A DNA stretch of 64,000 bases, taken from contig CM077115.1 in assembly GCA_039619475.1 (NCBI GenBank), positions 417,826,557-417,890,556 on the forward strand, written 5' to 3'. Each line of letters begins with the position of its first letter. The first letter of the stretch is position 1. The DNA comes from Icerya purchasi. Its lineage: Eukaryota; Arthropoda; Insecta; Hemiptera; Monophlebidae. Both the position numbers and the translations under genes were made by a program. Under the pieces are notes generated by a model, which did not search any database, was not told where the DNA came from, and was given only the letters and a program-made list of their open reading frames with translations. Positions 1 to 10,125 of the stretch are shown one piece after another.

Positions 1-500
1 GTATGTTTTCCCCGGTTCTAAAAATAAATCTATCGATGTCTCGCCCCTCAACGAAAGCATACACATCATTCTCACGCACGTGTCATTCGTTCGCGTTACC
101 ACTTTTTTTCAAAATTAGTCCAAGTATATTTTATTATTTTTCTCATTACGATTATTTTCAGTCCGTAAGTATTTCTGTATGTTTTCCGAGGTTTTAAAAA
201 TTAATCCGAACAAACATTCAGACTGTTGTGAAAGCATACTATCTATCCCTCCCGCACAGACTCTATATTACTCTATTACGAGTTCTTCAAAAATTGATTC
301 GAATATGTTTTTCATTTTTTTTTTTTTTCAATCCTAAAAATTCATTCTTTCTACCCCCGCCCCCTCACATCTAAAATTGCTGATCTTTCGTAATCTTTAT
401 TTATTTTATCGATTCTAAAAATTAATCAATGGTTCACTCGAAAGCATACCGTACATTCCCACACACATACCTTTTATCACGAATTTCCCTATTGATCATG
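1..500. repeat. Degenerate tandem repeats in outer part of left arm
   Basis: A block of roughly 180-210 bp is repeated with strong divergence. GAAAGCAT begins at 53, 230 and 440, each time preceded by a TCTAAAAATTAATC-like stretch. GTATGTTTTCC occurs at 1 and near 177. No coding potential is convincing. The reverse-complement counterpart in the right arms is longer (see 16115-17960 and 32990-34800). Confidence 0.6.
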
Positions 501-1012
501 AACTTTTTTCAGCGTTAGCCACAATAGCATATCACATTGGTCTCGCATACACACCACATGCAGTTCTATATGTCTAATTTTTATTAACGATCTTTATTTT
601 TTTGTACTGGTATTACTTTTTCCTACACAGTCATGTCATCATATACACTTAACATTGTCAAAAATAATTTTAACCTTTCGAGAAAGAAAAATCTCCGATC
701 AATAAAAAATATTTATTAACTTCACAATTATTTTTAATATTATTCGTTTCACTATAAACATATTTTTTTATTTAATAAACTCATCCGCATCATCAATCGT
801 TTCAAGACATTATTGTTTCGAACGTCAATACCTGTTTTCCAAGAATCGATAACCTCTGCAGGTATATATCTCGTCGTCACAACAACCTTTACCTGCATGA
901 CTCACATACCTTCAAGACCACTTGTACATTGCTCGCACGCTATTTACCATTATTCGGTACAAGAATATTTTTCACACTCCCTCACATATGCGCATACACT
1001 CAAAGTCCTCGA
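501..1012. other. AT-rich upstream region of gene A, no gene seen
   Basis: Short open frames here (for example 813-1070) have biased, low-complexity composition and no recognisable motif. I see nothing beyond AT-rich sequence leading into the divergent leader of gene A. Confidence 0.5.
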
Positions 1013-1078
1013 TTACTTTGTTTGTATACAAATATATTCAGCTTTCTTCGACGGAACAACATTTTTCTGACGTAACAT
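1013..1078 (-). CDS. Divergent micro-ORF in the leader of gene A (21 codons from Met)
   Basis: The minus strand encodes a peptide containing MLRQKNVVPSKKAEYIC, stopped by TAA at 1013-1015. The frame is open upstream of the Met to about 1120, reading TFESVVAVE. It resembles the micro-ORF opposite gene B (TFELDAFDEMLHQKN) and a third copy at 34.93 kb (FKSVVAVEILRQKN). Changes among the three keep the frame, so it could be a short coding exon. It could also be a conserved promoter or leader RNA element that happens to be open. Expression cannot be judged from sequence. Confidence 0.35.
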   Translation of the reverse strand: MLRQKNVVPSKKAEYICIQTK

Positions 1079-1356
1079 TTCCACTGCCACAACCGATTCA
1101 AAGGTAGCTAATGAGATAGACTATCGAACGGAATCATTCAAGCGGTCAGTATTAGTTTTATGTTAAACATGTGTATTTTGTCGAATCTGTGTTCACGCAT
1201 TATTAAAAAATTTACGTCAACGTTAAAGAAAATAATTTCCTATGTTTTTTCTCTTTTTTTCTCTATCATTTATTTTTGTCTTTTATCTTTCCTTTTTCTC
1301 TTTCTTTTTCTCTGTATTTTTTTTAGTGAAAAGTTTGAAATACATATTATTCAATC
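1016..1356 (+). promoter_or_regulatory. Leader of gene A with donor-like and acceptor-like sites
   Basis: The sense strand holds ACATTTTTCTGACGTAACAT, then ATTCAAAGGTAG, the latter shared exactly with the leader of gene B. CAAAG|GTAG resembles a 5' splice site. About 85 bases of nearly pure pyrimidine (1238-1324) end in TTTTAG at 1321-1326, a textbook 3' splice site, 30 bases before the gene A ATG. A spliced 5' UTR of about 200 bases intron length is therefore plausible. This is inference from consensus only. Confidence 0.45.
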
Positions 1357-2376
1357 ATGAACGCTAATATAGTTAACATAAGCAGCAACTCAAAATCAAT
1401 TAAGGACACCGAATTTATTCAGAATTTATTTGCGAGTGATAGCGACTCGCATACGTCTTCGTCACTTCAATTACCGCAATCAGATGGTGGTTATTCTTCA
1501 ACAGAATCAACATCTTCTACACATAAAATCGTTGGTCCAGTATTATTGTCAGATCAGATGGATATAGCGGAATATTTTGTAGATTTCAGCTTCCATAAGG
1601 ATTCTGATTATGGTTTTCTAGTAACCGAACTAGCGATGATTGATATGTCTGGCGGGAGGTGTTTACATACGCTATACAAGCCAAGCAGAGCATGGTCTGC
1701 ATCAAAAATGCCTCATTTACAATGCTCTTCCGTGAGTCATTACTTGAAAACCCCCTCATTATTTCCCTGTAGGGAAGAAATATTCATGGCACGTGATGTA
1801 TTCACAATACTGTCTGAAAAACCGAAGGTTCGCGTATATATTTTAACCACTTATGCAAAACTTATATTATGGGAACTTAACGAAAAGTCTGAATTGTTGC
1901 GTGACTTGGACTACGAACTCGTTAATATGGAGAAAGTCTTTCGAGTACCTAGTATTGATGATTTATATCAAGAATACTCTGGTATAAGCAATCTGGTAAC
2001 TTGTAAGCACCATTATGAGAATGATATTTTTCATTGTGCGATGAAAAATGTTATGGTGATGAATACGTGGCACGATCACGTTATCCGCCCGCTGAAGCTT
2101 ATGAACAATCTCAATATAAATGATTTAAGCCAGTTATTCATTACAGCCACCAAAGAAATGATAATTACATTATTTCCAAGTTGCATCGGAGACATTTATA
2201 TATTTTTACCGGACAGATTAAAACAGGATGATACGATAGAATCATTTCTACCATGCTACGATCACGAACATGATAAAGAATATTATATCGATGGTGATAC
2301 ATTACACAGGAGTACTCGAAATTGTGTCAAAGTAAAAGATTGCGACGACTGTCAACATTCAATTCATACGGATTAA
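1357..2376 (+). CDS. Gene A, 339 aa Cys/His-motif protein, family of unknown function
   Basis: Intact frame, start chosen at the first Met after a splice-acceptor-like site. Residues 1-66 are a Ser-rich low-complexity tail absent from gene B. Residues 70-335 align with gene B end to end: VDFSF at 75, LYKPSRAW at 106, VNMEKVFRVPS near 189, C216-H219-C227 (C-x2-H-x7-C) followed by NV..M..W, FLPC at 297 with C300 and H303, and C329-x2-C332-x-H334. No signal peptide or membrane segment is evident. The clusters suggest zinc binding. The N-terminal hydrophobic strand ending in Asp and the layout faintly recall DEDD-type RNase H-fold exonucleases, but the acidic set is not conserved, so I do not assign nuclease activity. 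AATAAA occurs at 2383 and 2502. It converges on gene B. Confidence 0.75.
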   Translation: MNANIVNISSNSKSIKDTEFIQNLFASDSDSHTSSSLQLPQSDGGYSSTESTSSTHKIVGPVLLSDQMDIAEYFVDFSFHKDSDYGFLVTELAMIDMSGGRCLHTLYKPSRAWSASKMPHLQCSSVSHYLKTPSLFPCREEIFMARDVFTILSEKPKVRVYILTTYAKLILWELNEKSELLRDLDYELVNMEKVFRVPSIDDLYQEYSGISNLVTCKHHYENDIFHCAMKNVMVMNTWHDHVIRPLKLMNNLNINDLSQLFITATKEMIITLFPSCIGDIYIFLPDRLKQDDTIESFLPCYDHEHDKEYYIDGDTLHRSTRNCVKVKDCDDCQHSIHTD

Positions 2377-4939
2377 AAATTCAATAAAAGACGTGGAATT
2401 TGAAAGCTGGAGTTGTCTAGATCCTACGAAAGTTGAATATGAACATAACAATTACCTTTCAATGTACCAAAGTCAATTGTCGCGTAGTATGTATTATGTG
2501 AAATAAAACCATATTTTTTTCTTTTACTCGCATTTTTTATTTTTATTATTTCAAAATCTTTTACATTGTTTCACATAAATTATAATGTATGTATGTATAT
2601 ATGTATGGAATTTTAATATGTAATAATATACATTTCATACATTTTATTTTATTTCATGGTCATATAATTACTTTAAAATTATTTAGATACACCGCAGATA
2701 TTATAGTACCGAACACATCATTTATTATTTCATTCTATTTCAATTAATATGTTGTATGGATGAAATCGAATCAATTTATGTAACTGTTTATTTAAATTTA
2801 AATAATCTTTTTCTTTTTTTTTTTTATCTCTCAGCATATGCATGCGTGTATATGCTTACATATACAAGTATGAAAAAAATTATTTTTTTATTTTTTCCTC
2901 GATATGAATGGTAAATCTACGACTTTATTTGAAAAACGGTCAAAACCTAATACATAGATTTCAAATTTTGATGGAAATTTCCGTAAAACGTTCAATTTAC
3001 ACTTATTATCTTTAAAAAAAAAAATTTTCATTATTATTATTCATATCATTTAAATAGACTGATACGACAGAGAGAGAAAATAAAAAGCTAAATTTTTACA
3101 CGTGAGGGAGGGAGCTGATGAAAACGTACGAGTCTTATTATTTGGAATACAGATTATGAAGGAAATTTTTATTCAATGTTTCGTTCTAAGATTTTTCATT
3201 TTTTACATTTAAAATTTTTCAATACGAAAATATTTCGAAATCTACAGGAACGTCTATGAATAGTCTTCGTCATTATAGAAGCACTTGCAGATCATGTATC
3301 GACAATGCATGCGCGTAAGGGTGAGTAAATATGTGTGAACATGTGTGTGTATGTATGCTTGAAATGTGCGAAATGGCTAATAAGAAACAACCGTTGAATC
3401 GCAACGACAGGTAGAGATCCGCTTATAGAATAAGAGAGTGAGAGTGAGATAAATTATGTACCTTTATTATTGCAGAACTGCACTGCAGTGGCAGACATGA
3501 AATATCCGTTAGCATCCTTTTCGAGGCAGTTTTATAAAAAAGGCCGAAAATTAGCTTTAAAACTGGATGAATGAGATAGTTGATAATAAACATACCATTA
3601 AGACCGGTATACATGTATGTGGGCATGTGTGTGAGCGCACGGTTAAATGAATGACAAAAGATTATTAACTGCATAGGCATTGTTAAATACAACTATACTG
3701 ATTTATCCGTAAAACTAACAAATTTTACCGTTGTTTTCTTTCCTTTTTTTTTCTTTCGCGTTTTACAAAAAATTCATGTTAGTTCTAAAAATATTGCTAA
3801 ATTCAAATTAAATCGATCATGTTATTTTATTTTTTATTTTTGTTTCTTTAAACAATGTGTTACGATCGTATTTATCTTACTCAATCTTTTACCTAATATT
3901 CTAACGGTTTTAGACAACAGCAGAAATATGCAAGTTACCTTGGATGTATTATATTTTTCTCGTGTATATGTGTATACACGCTTTCTATACAAGCACATGC
4001 AAACATCGGATGCCGGAAATGTATGATAATATAATTTTTAAATCAATGATGAACGTATTATTATTATTTTTTTTTTTTCACCCTGTGATATACAAAATAA
4101 CATCATACTTGCTTTTACAACAATATTTAAATTCTACAAAAATAAATGTCCCCAGGGTGGGGAGTAAAAATATCATGAAGAATCACTGTTTTTTTTTTTT
4201 TCTTTCTTTGCTTCACAATCTTTTTTCTTTATATTATTTTTTATTTCAGAGATTTTTTAAAATAGTTTTCTTTACACTCCAATATGGAATCTGTTAATTT
4301 ATTGTACATGTCATATAATATGATAAATGCTAAAATTCGGAAAGTTTTTTTAAAGAAGTAATTGACAGAAGAGTATACTTTTGAAAACAAGAGAGTGAAG
4401 AGGCTATACATAAAAAGCAATATGATGCATTAAACATAACGAAAAAAAAAAAAACAAAAAAAAAACAGAAGAAACGTAAACACAAAGACTATTATGTTTT
4501 TTCATTAATCTATTCAATTACAACTTTTTTTCATTCATCTATATTCTAAGTTCCATCATAAGTTTTAATTTTTTATATGATGCCTACTAATTTCTATGTT
4601 TACTTAATTTATTTACTTTTCCACGAATGTTTTTAGAATTAAATTTTGAAAAAATTAAACATATTTTCGCACCTGCGTCAACTATCACATTAAATACATG
4701 TAGAAATTTTCATTTCAAACACCGCCGGAAAATAACATGGGTTTTTTTTTATATTTTTTAAAAATTTATTCATACTCTCTCTAATTATAGCTATTTTTAC
4801 TCATTTTTATATTCTACATACAATGCTTGAGGTATTAGATGATGCAAATTCTAAATACACCATATTGCTATCACTCTGTTTATTATTTTTTATTTGTTAC
4901 TCGTTTTTTTATTATTTTCTTATGTATATGTATTAGAAT
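2377..4939. other. AT-rich spacer between convergent genes A and B, no gene recognised
   Basis: The 2.6 kb spacer has poly-A/T runs, TATG microsatellite-like stretches (2587-2607) and only low-complexity open frames. Frames at 3423-3692 and 3944-4297 are dominated by Phe/Leu/Tyr from AT-rich sequence and match nothing I recognise. Polyadenylation-type AATAAA motifs for gene A lie at its left edge. Confidence 0.6.
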
Positions 4940-5379
4940 TAGTGATGTGCGATTTCGAAATGTTTTTACAATCGAAACAACCGATAATCGTCAAAAAAAA
5001 AAACAATTGAATGATTTTTGTGAATACGAATGAATTATTCAAATAAAAACCGGAACCATCCGAACACAAACGAATGAAGTATTCGTTAAACATCGCCTAG
5101 ATTCTTTCGAGAGAAATAACATTTCGAATGATTGTTGCAAATAGGAATGAATTATTCGAATAAAAACCGAAACTATCCGAACACAAACGAATGAAGTATT
5201 CGTTAAACATTGACTAGATTCTTCCGAGAGAAATAGCATTTCGAATGATTGTTGTGAATACGAATGAATTATTCGAATGAAATAACATTTCGAATGCAAC
5301 CACGGAACAATCGAATGCATTCAAAGTCATCGAACAATCAAATAATTCGAATGAATCATTTCGAAGTTGCCCATCACTA
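4940..5379. mobile_element. hAT-type MITE in the A-B spacer
   Basis: Ends are TAGTGATGTGCGATTTCGAA and, on the opposite strand, TAGTGATGGGCAACTTCGAA, a hAT-like inverted terminus. Flanks ATTAGAAT (4932-4939) and ATTAGAAC (5380-5387) form an 8-bp target duplication with one mismatch. No transposase is present. Inside are two copies of a block of about 118 bp containing GAATGAATTATTCGAAT. Open frames here (5039-5320) are repeat-derived. Confidence 0.8.
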
Positions 5380-5656
5380 ATTAGAACCCATATGATTTTA
5401 CAATAAAAAAAGTGTTTATACTCATTATTAAAGTTGAATATAGATAATATTTACATTTAAAGGAAAAAGAAAAAGTTATTTTTATTATTCCATTCGCACG
5501 CGAAAAAAATTATGAAATGAAAAATATATATATATAATTCATGTAATATATTTACAAACGATTAACAAGAATAAAAGAAAATTAATTTAAAAAATAAATA
5601 AATATCACAAAAAATTTAAAGATGGAAAAATTACAAGATTATGATTCGTACAATGC

Positions 5657-6487
5657 TCACAAATTGACTCCTTTGATCGGGTTATGTTGGAATTCGAACA
5701 AACTTGCATGGTTGCATTGCGGACAATCTTTGATTAAGGTGGGATGTACTGCACTGAGTGGAAAAGAATCTGGAATATCATAGCTATGATGTTTAAAACA
5801 TGGTAAGAAGCGTTTGATACGTCGATCATTCTTCAGTGCTACAGGTAATTTATTGTAAAAATCGCAAATTTTTTGAGGGCATACATTAATTAATATCTCT
5901 GCAGTAATATTTTGCATCAAGTCGCATGTAGAATATTTTACTAATGATAATATAGATCTAACATTTACATCGTACCATTTCATCATCACATATACATTCT
6001 GCAATGAACACCTATGTATGTTTTTATCCGTGTGTGCATCACATTTTACAACTCTTGATATTCCTTTATACATATTATTTAATTTCCTTAAATTGGGTAT
6101 ACCGAATTCTTTTTCTAAATTAATAATCTTGAATCTTGAAAGTGATGTTTCAAATAGTTTTATCCATATAGTGGTAATTTTTTCATTTCCTTTAATGTAA
6201 ATATTCAATGGTTCCAAATCTTCCAACACATTTTCTATATCACCAGCAATACATTCGTAATTGTAATCTCCTGCATTCCACGGAATTGAATGATAGTTTT
6301 GAATTATCCTCATGTTTTCTTGTTTTTTATTATTGGATAATACATCCCATTCGAATGGAGGCTTGTAAATTCTATGAAATTGAATTTCACCATCGATACT
6401 TATTATTGAAAGTTCCTTAATGATGTACGTATCATTATCATATTTAAAACATTGAATATCGATAATTACCTCACGTGCTACTATCAT
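5657..6487 (-). CDS. Gene B, 276 aa Cys/His-motif protein, paralogue of gene A
   Basis: Intact frame. Visible in order: VIIDIQCF at 7, KELSIIS at 24, YKPPFEW at 41, NYHSIPWNAGDY at 64, IYIKGNEK at 96, INLEKEFGIPNL at 122, C149-x2-H152-x7-C160 followed by SLQNV..M..W, FLPC ending at C230 with H233, and DC255-x2-C258-x-H260. I recall proteins with the KPPF.W, WN.G and KG.EK signatures as common uncharacterised ORFs in arthropod and cnidarian genomes, often next to mobile or virus-like genes. Their function is not known to me. The fold may be RNase H-like, but motif I here is D-x-Q and not D-x-E. Soluble, no signal peptide seen. Start is the first Met, 137 bp from the divergent micro-ORF. Confidence 0.78.
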   Translation of the reverse strand: MIVAREVIIDIQCFKYDNDTYIIKELSIISIDGEIQFHRIYKPPFEWDVLSNNKKQENMRIIQNYHSIPWNAGDYNYECIAGDIENVLEDLEPLNIYIKGNEKITTIWIKLFETSLSRFKIINLEKEFGIPNLRKLNNMYKGISRVVKCDAHTDKNIHRCSLQNVYVMMKWYDVNVRSILSLVKYSTCDLMQNITAEILINVCPQKICDFYNKLPVALKNDRRIKRFLPCFKHHSYDIPDSFPLSAVHPTLIKDCPQCNHASLFEFQHNPIKGVNL

Positions 6488-6969
6488 TGTTACAGTTGTT
6501 ATTAAAGAGAAAAGAAAAAAAAACTAAAACTTTTAATAGTAACTAAAATTTAAACGTGTGAAGAACACTAATTCGTGAAACTAATAACAAGCGAGCGAAT
6601 ACAGTTATTCAGAGAGTTGACATAATGTCTACCTTTGAATTAGATGCATTCGATGAAATGTTGCATCAGAAAAATGTCCTTCAAATGGAGAAAGTTGATT
6701 GCATACATTGATGAATGAAGTTGTTAAGAACTTGTACATACATATACAATTTGTTTGTGGTAGTGTATGCATGTACACATGAGATCTTACATATAAGTAA
6801 GGGTCAAGATCCGGTTTTAACAGCTGTATCAGACGATCTTAACGTGCAGCTATGTACATGCAGGGATAGACTTTAATATAATCATTATCGATGGTAAACG
6901 AGAACATTAATTCATTTTTAAATTTTAATATATCGTCTTCTGTCACTAATAAGATAACATAAAAAACTA
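6488..6969. promoter_or_regulatory. Divergent leader between gene B and its micro-ORF, plus downstream conserved block
   Basis: The bases between the gene B start (6487) and the micro-ORF start (6625) must carry any bidirectional promoter. Read in the gene B direction it contains ATTCAAAGGTAG, as in the leader of gene A, and a pyrimidine tract just before the ATG. To the right, AAGATCCGGTTTTAAC near 6808 recurs as AAGATCCGGTTTCAAC near 35123 with nearly the same spacing from the micro-ORF, so about 250 bp is conserved between the B leader and the third leader copy. Confidence 0.5.
6625..6711 (+). CDS. Divergent micro-ORF opposite gene B (28 aa)
   Basis: Complete ATG-to-TGA frame starting MSTFELDAFDEMLHQKN and ending DCIH. 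It is similar in frame to the micro-ORFs at the gene A leader and at 34.93 kb, sharing F..V/D..VEM/DEML.QKNV. Too short to assign. It may be a small protein, a first exon, or a conserved regulatory segment. Confidence 0.35.
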   Translation: MSTFELDAFDEMLHQKNVLQMEKVDCIH

Positions 6970-7942
6970 CTAACTTGACTGAATATATCCTTCTTCAACC
7001 AACTTTTCCTCAATCATTCGAATTTCATCATCTACACCAACATTTCACACTTTTTTAGATGTATGCGATAACAATAATCACTCAACCAATTCATTAGGAT
7101 CTTCTGAATAATCGATCGGTGTATCTTCATGACATACTCCGCCATCAGCACAATGCTTAGTCTTTGCTCCATCATAGTAAATTTTTACACTTGATCCATT
7201 AGACTGAAACATCGGACGTATTATTTTTCTGTATTTAGGAAATGTAGTACCCTTTAATACACCAGTAGCACGTAAATGAGCTCTAGTACACTCAAGTATT
7301 TATTTATATAGATCTAAATCATTATTTTGTATATTTATTCTCATCTATATGCGATACCATTAGTAAATGAAAGAGTCCGGGTGTGTAAGGAAATTTTATT
7401 TGCTTACTTCCTTTTCCTAAATAAATTTCACCATATTTGCAGTCCCAAGAAATCAATGTCGATCCTATCAGATACTCATCAATGTTTGTATCATAGTGTA
7501 TTCCATATACTTGATCATTTGGAACAAGTTCATCAAAATCTGTATGAAATGAATCTACTTCACTCATGTTAAACGACTTAGCTTTGAGTTTGTTTTTTAA
7601 TATTTTCATCTTTAATTTCAGACTCAGCGTCACTTCTCTGTTTACTATTAGACAGTTTTTGACGTTTTTACCATTGATGTATCATGTATTCCATAAGAAT
7701 ACATTTTAATCTTTCAGATTTTTGTAATGCTTCATGAATTTCCAATAATGGTTTCATAATAGGTTCCAGCATGGTGACTGAAGTACTTATAATTGGTTTC
7801 CACTCGGACTTCAATAGGTTATATTTTTACATTATATCGCTACATATCCTGTCTAGTTCATTTTTTTCAGTCTTGCTTCCTTATTCATTCCATTATTGTT
7901 GTTATCAGTATTAACCAATGATTTACTCTTTGATAACAACAT
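6970..7942 (-). pseudogene. Decayed gene C, arthropod accessory family with TPGL and YT..DL..Y motifs
   Basis: Described fully at 8671-9643, of which this is the mirror copy. The longest intact piece is 7322-7633. Same frameshift, same three downstream stops and same upstream breaks as in the other arms. Confidence 0.7.
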
Positions 7943-8290
7943 TTTAAATAACTAGAATTTCATCAAAACTTGTGAGTAAATCTTCCTTTATACATACATT
8001 TCACCATATATATCAGTCACTGTGAATTTCATATTATTTTAAATACTTAAAATATACTTCATGTTATATATAAGTTATTAAAATTCAATATAAGTAGATA
8101 GAGCAGATTTTCTCTAAACGTACATTGGCCTGACAAATTTCTGGACTGAAAGTAAATCTAACCCAATACTCCTGCTACAGTTGTTATGTCAACAAAGGAG
8201 AATAAAATATCGAGATTTCAACAACACAAACAGCAAGAATTTGTATCATTTGTTATATTTGATGATTTCGAGTGTATCCTACAGCCTCTT

Positions 8291-8322
8291 AACAATTAAT
8301 CATGCACTAGTGATTCATTGTT
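8291..8322. repeat. Imperfect hairpin core of palindrome, copy 1
   Basis: AACAAT (8291-8296) pairs with ATTGTT (8317-8322). Next is a T/C mismatch (8297 with 8316), then AATCA pairs with TGATT (8298-8302 with 8311-8315), leaving the 8-base non-palindromic loop TGCACTAG. Beyond it the arms pair for kilobases. The mismatch plus short loop is what a replicated closed hairpin end, or an inverted duplication with a tiny spacer, would leave. Confidence 0.9.
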
Positions 8323-8670
8323 AAGAGGCTGTAGGATACACTCGAAATCATCAAATATAACAAATGATACAAATTCTTGCTGTTTGTGTTGTTGAAATCT
8401 CGATATTTTATTCTCCTTTGTTGACATAACAACTGTAGCAGGAGTATTGGGTTAGATTTACTTTCAGTCCAGAAATTTGTCAGGCCAATGTACGTTTAGA
8501 GAAAATCTGCTCTATCTACTTATATTGAATTTTAATAACTTATATATAACATGAAGTATATTTTAAGTATTTAAAATAATATGAAATTCACAGTGACTGA
8601 TATATATGGTGAAATGTATGTATAAAGGAAGATTTACTCACAAGTTTTGATGAAATTCTAGTTATTTAAA

Positions 8671-9643
8671 ATGTTGTTATCAAAGAGTAAATCATTGGTT
8701 AATACTGATAACAACAATAATGGAATGAATAAGGAAGCAAGACTGAAAAAAATGAACTAGACAGGATATGTAGCGATATAATGTAAAAATATAACCTATT
8801 GAAGTCCGAGTGGAAACCAATTATAAGTACTTCAGTCACCATGCTGGAACCTATTATGAAACCATTATTGGAAATTCATGAAGCATTACAAAAATCTGAA
8901 AGATTAAAATGTATTCTTATGGAATACATGATACATCAATGGTAAAAACGTCAAAAACTGTCTAATAGTAAACAGAGAAGTGACGCTGAGTCTGAAATTA
9001 AAGATGAAAATATTAAAAAACAAACTCAAAGCTAAGTCGTTTAACATGAGTGAAGTAGATTCATTTCATACAGATTTTGATGAACTTGTTCCAAATGATC
9101 AAGTATATGGAATACACTATGATACAAACATTGATGAGTATCTGATAGGATCGACATTGATTTCTTGGGACTGCAAATATGGTGAAATTTATTTAGGAAA
9201 AGGAAGTAAGCAAATAAAATTTCCTTACACACCCGGACTCTTTCATTTACTAATGGTATCGCATATAGATGAGAATAAATATACAAAATAATGATTTAGA
9301 TCTATATAAATAAATACTTGAGTGTACTAGAGCTCATTTACGTGCTACTGGTGTATTAAAGGGTACTACATTTCCTAAATACAGAAAAATAATACGTCCG
9401 ATGTTTCAGTCTAATGGATCAAGTGTAAAAATTTACTATGATGGAGCAAAGACTAAGCATTGTGCTGATGGCGGAGTATGTCATGAAGATACACCGATCG
9501 ATTATTCAGAAGATCCTAATGAATTGGTTGAGTGATTATTGTTATCGCATACATCTAAAAAAGTGTGAAATGTTGGTGTAGATGATGAAATTCGAATGAT
9601 TGAGGAAAAGTTGGTTGAAGAAGGATATATTCAGTCAAGTTAG
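8671..9643 (+). pseudogene. Decayed gene C, arthropod accessory family with TPGL and YT..DL..Y motifs
   Basis: Starts MLLSKSKSLVNTDNNNNG and ends EEGYIQSS. Pieces in different frames give a polar N-terminal part (KSEWKPIISTSVTMLEP), then DQVYGIHYDTNIDEYLIGS, FPYTPGLFHLL, NKYTK|NDLDLYK, ILECTRAHLR and a C-terminal EIRMIEEKLVEEGYI. This order matches a family I recall from ant, wasp and aphid genomes (I believe DUF8207 or close), of unknown function. Breaks: a stop near 8758, further stops and a frame change before 8980, a one-base insertion at about 9289 that ends the 103-aa open piece, a TAA after DLYK, and TGA after NELVE and after SKKV. It lies upstream of, and in the same direction as, gene B. 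Confidence 0.72.
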
Positions 9644-9901
9644 TAGTTTTTTATGTTATCTTATTAGTGACAGAAGACGATATATTAAAATTTAAAAATG
9701 AATTAATGTTCTCGTTTACCATCGATAATGATTATATTAAAGTCTATCCCTGCATGTACATAGCTGCACGTTAAGATCGTCTGATACAGCTGTTAAAACC
9801 GGATCTTGACCCTTACTTATATGTAAGATCTCATGTGTACATGCATACACTACCACAAACAAATTGTATATGTATGTACAAGTTCTTAACAACTTCATTC
9901 A

Positions 9902-9988
9902 TCAATGTATGCAATCAACTTTCTCCATTTGAAGGACATTTTTCTGATGCAACATTTCATCGAATGCATCTAATTCAAAGGTAGACAT
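9902..9988 (-). CDS. Divergent micro-ORF opposite gene B, right arm copy 1
   Basis: Mirror copy of 6625-6711 with identical sequence. It is divergent from the gene B copy that starts at 10126. Confidence 0.33.
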   Translation of the reverse strand: MSTFELDAFDEMLHQKNVLQMEKVDCIH

Positions 9989-10125
9989 TATGTCAACTCT
10001 CTGAATAACTGTATTCGCTCGCTTGTTATTAGTTTCACGAATTAGTGTTCTTCACACGTTTAAATTTTAGTTACTATTAAAAGTTTTAGTTTTTTTTTCT
10101 TTTCTCTTTAATAACAACTGTAACA

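Larger units (their letters stand above)
1..8296. repeat. Left arm of giant palindrome, copy 1 (5' end cut by window edge)
   Basis: This stretch is the reverse complement of 8317 to about 16614: position i pairs with 16613 minus i, drifting by a few bases in the outer part. All features mirror: gene A 1357-2376 with 14238-15257, gene B 5657-6487 with 10126-10956, decayed gene C 6970-7942 with 8671-9643. The arm is already in progress at base 1, so its outer end is outside the window. Its sequence also matches 25193-33489 in reverse complement with the same homopolymer lengths wherever I compared them. Confidence 0.95.

Noticed and set aside
5039..5320. 93-codon frame with two internal repeats, copied in each arm
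   Set aside because: Entirely inside the hAT-type MITE, and the internal repeat is the DNA repeat of that element.
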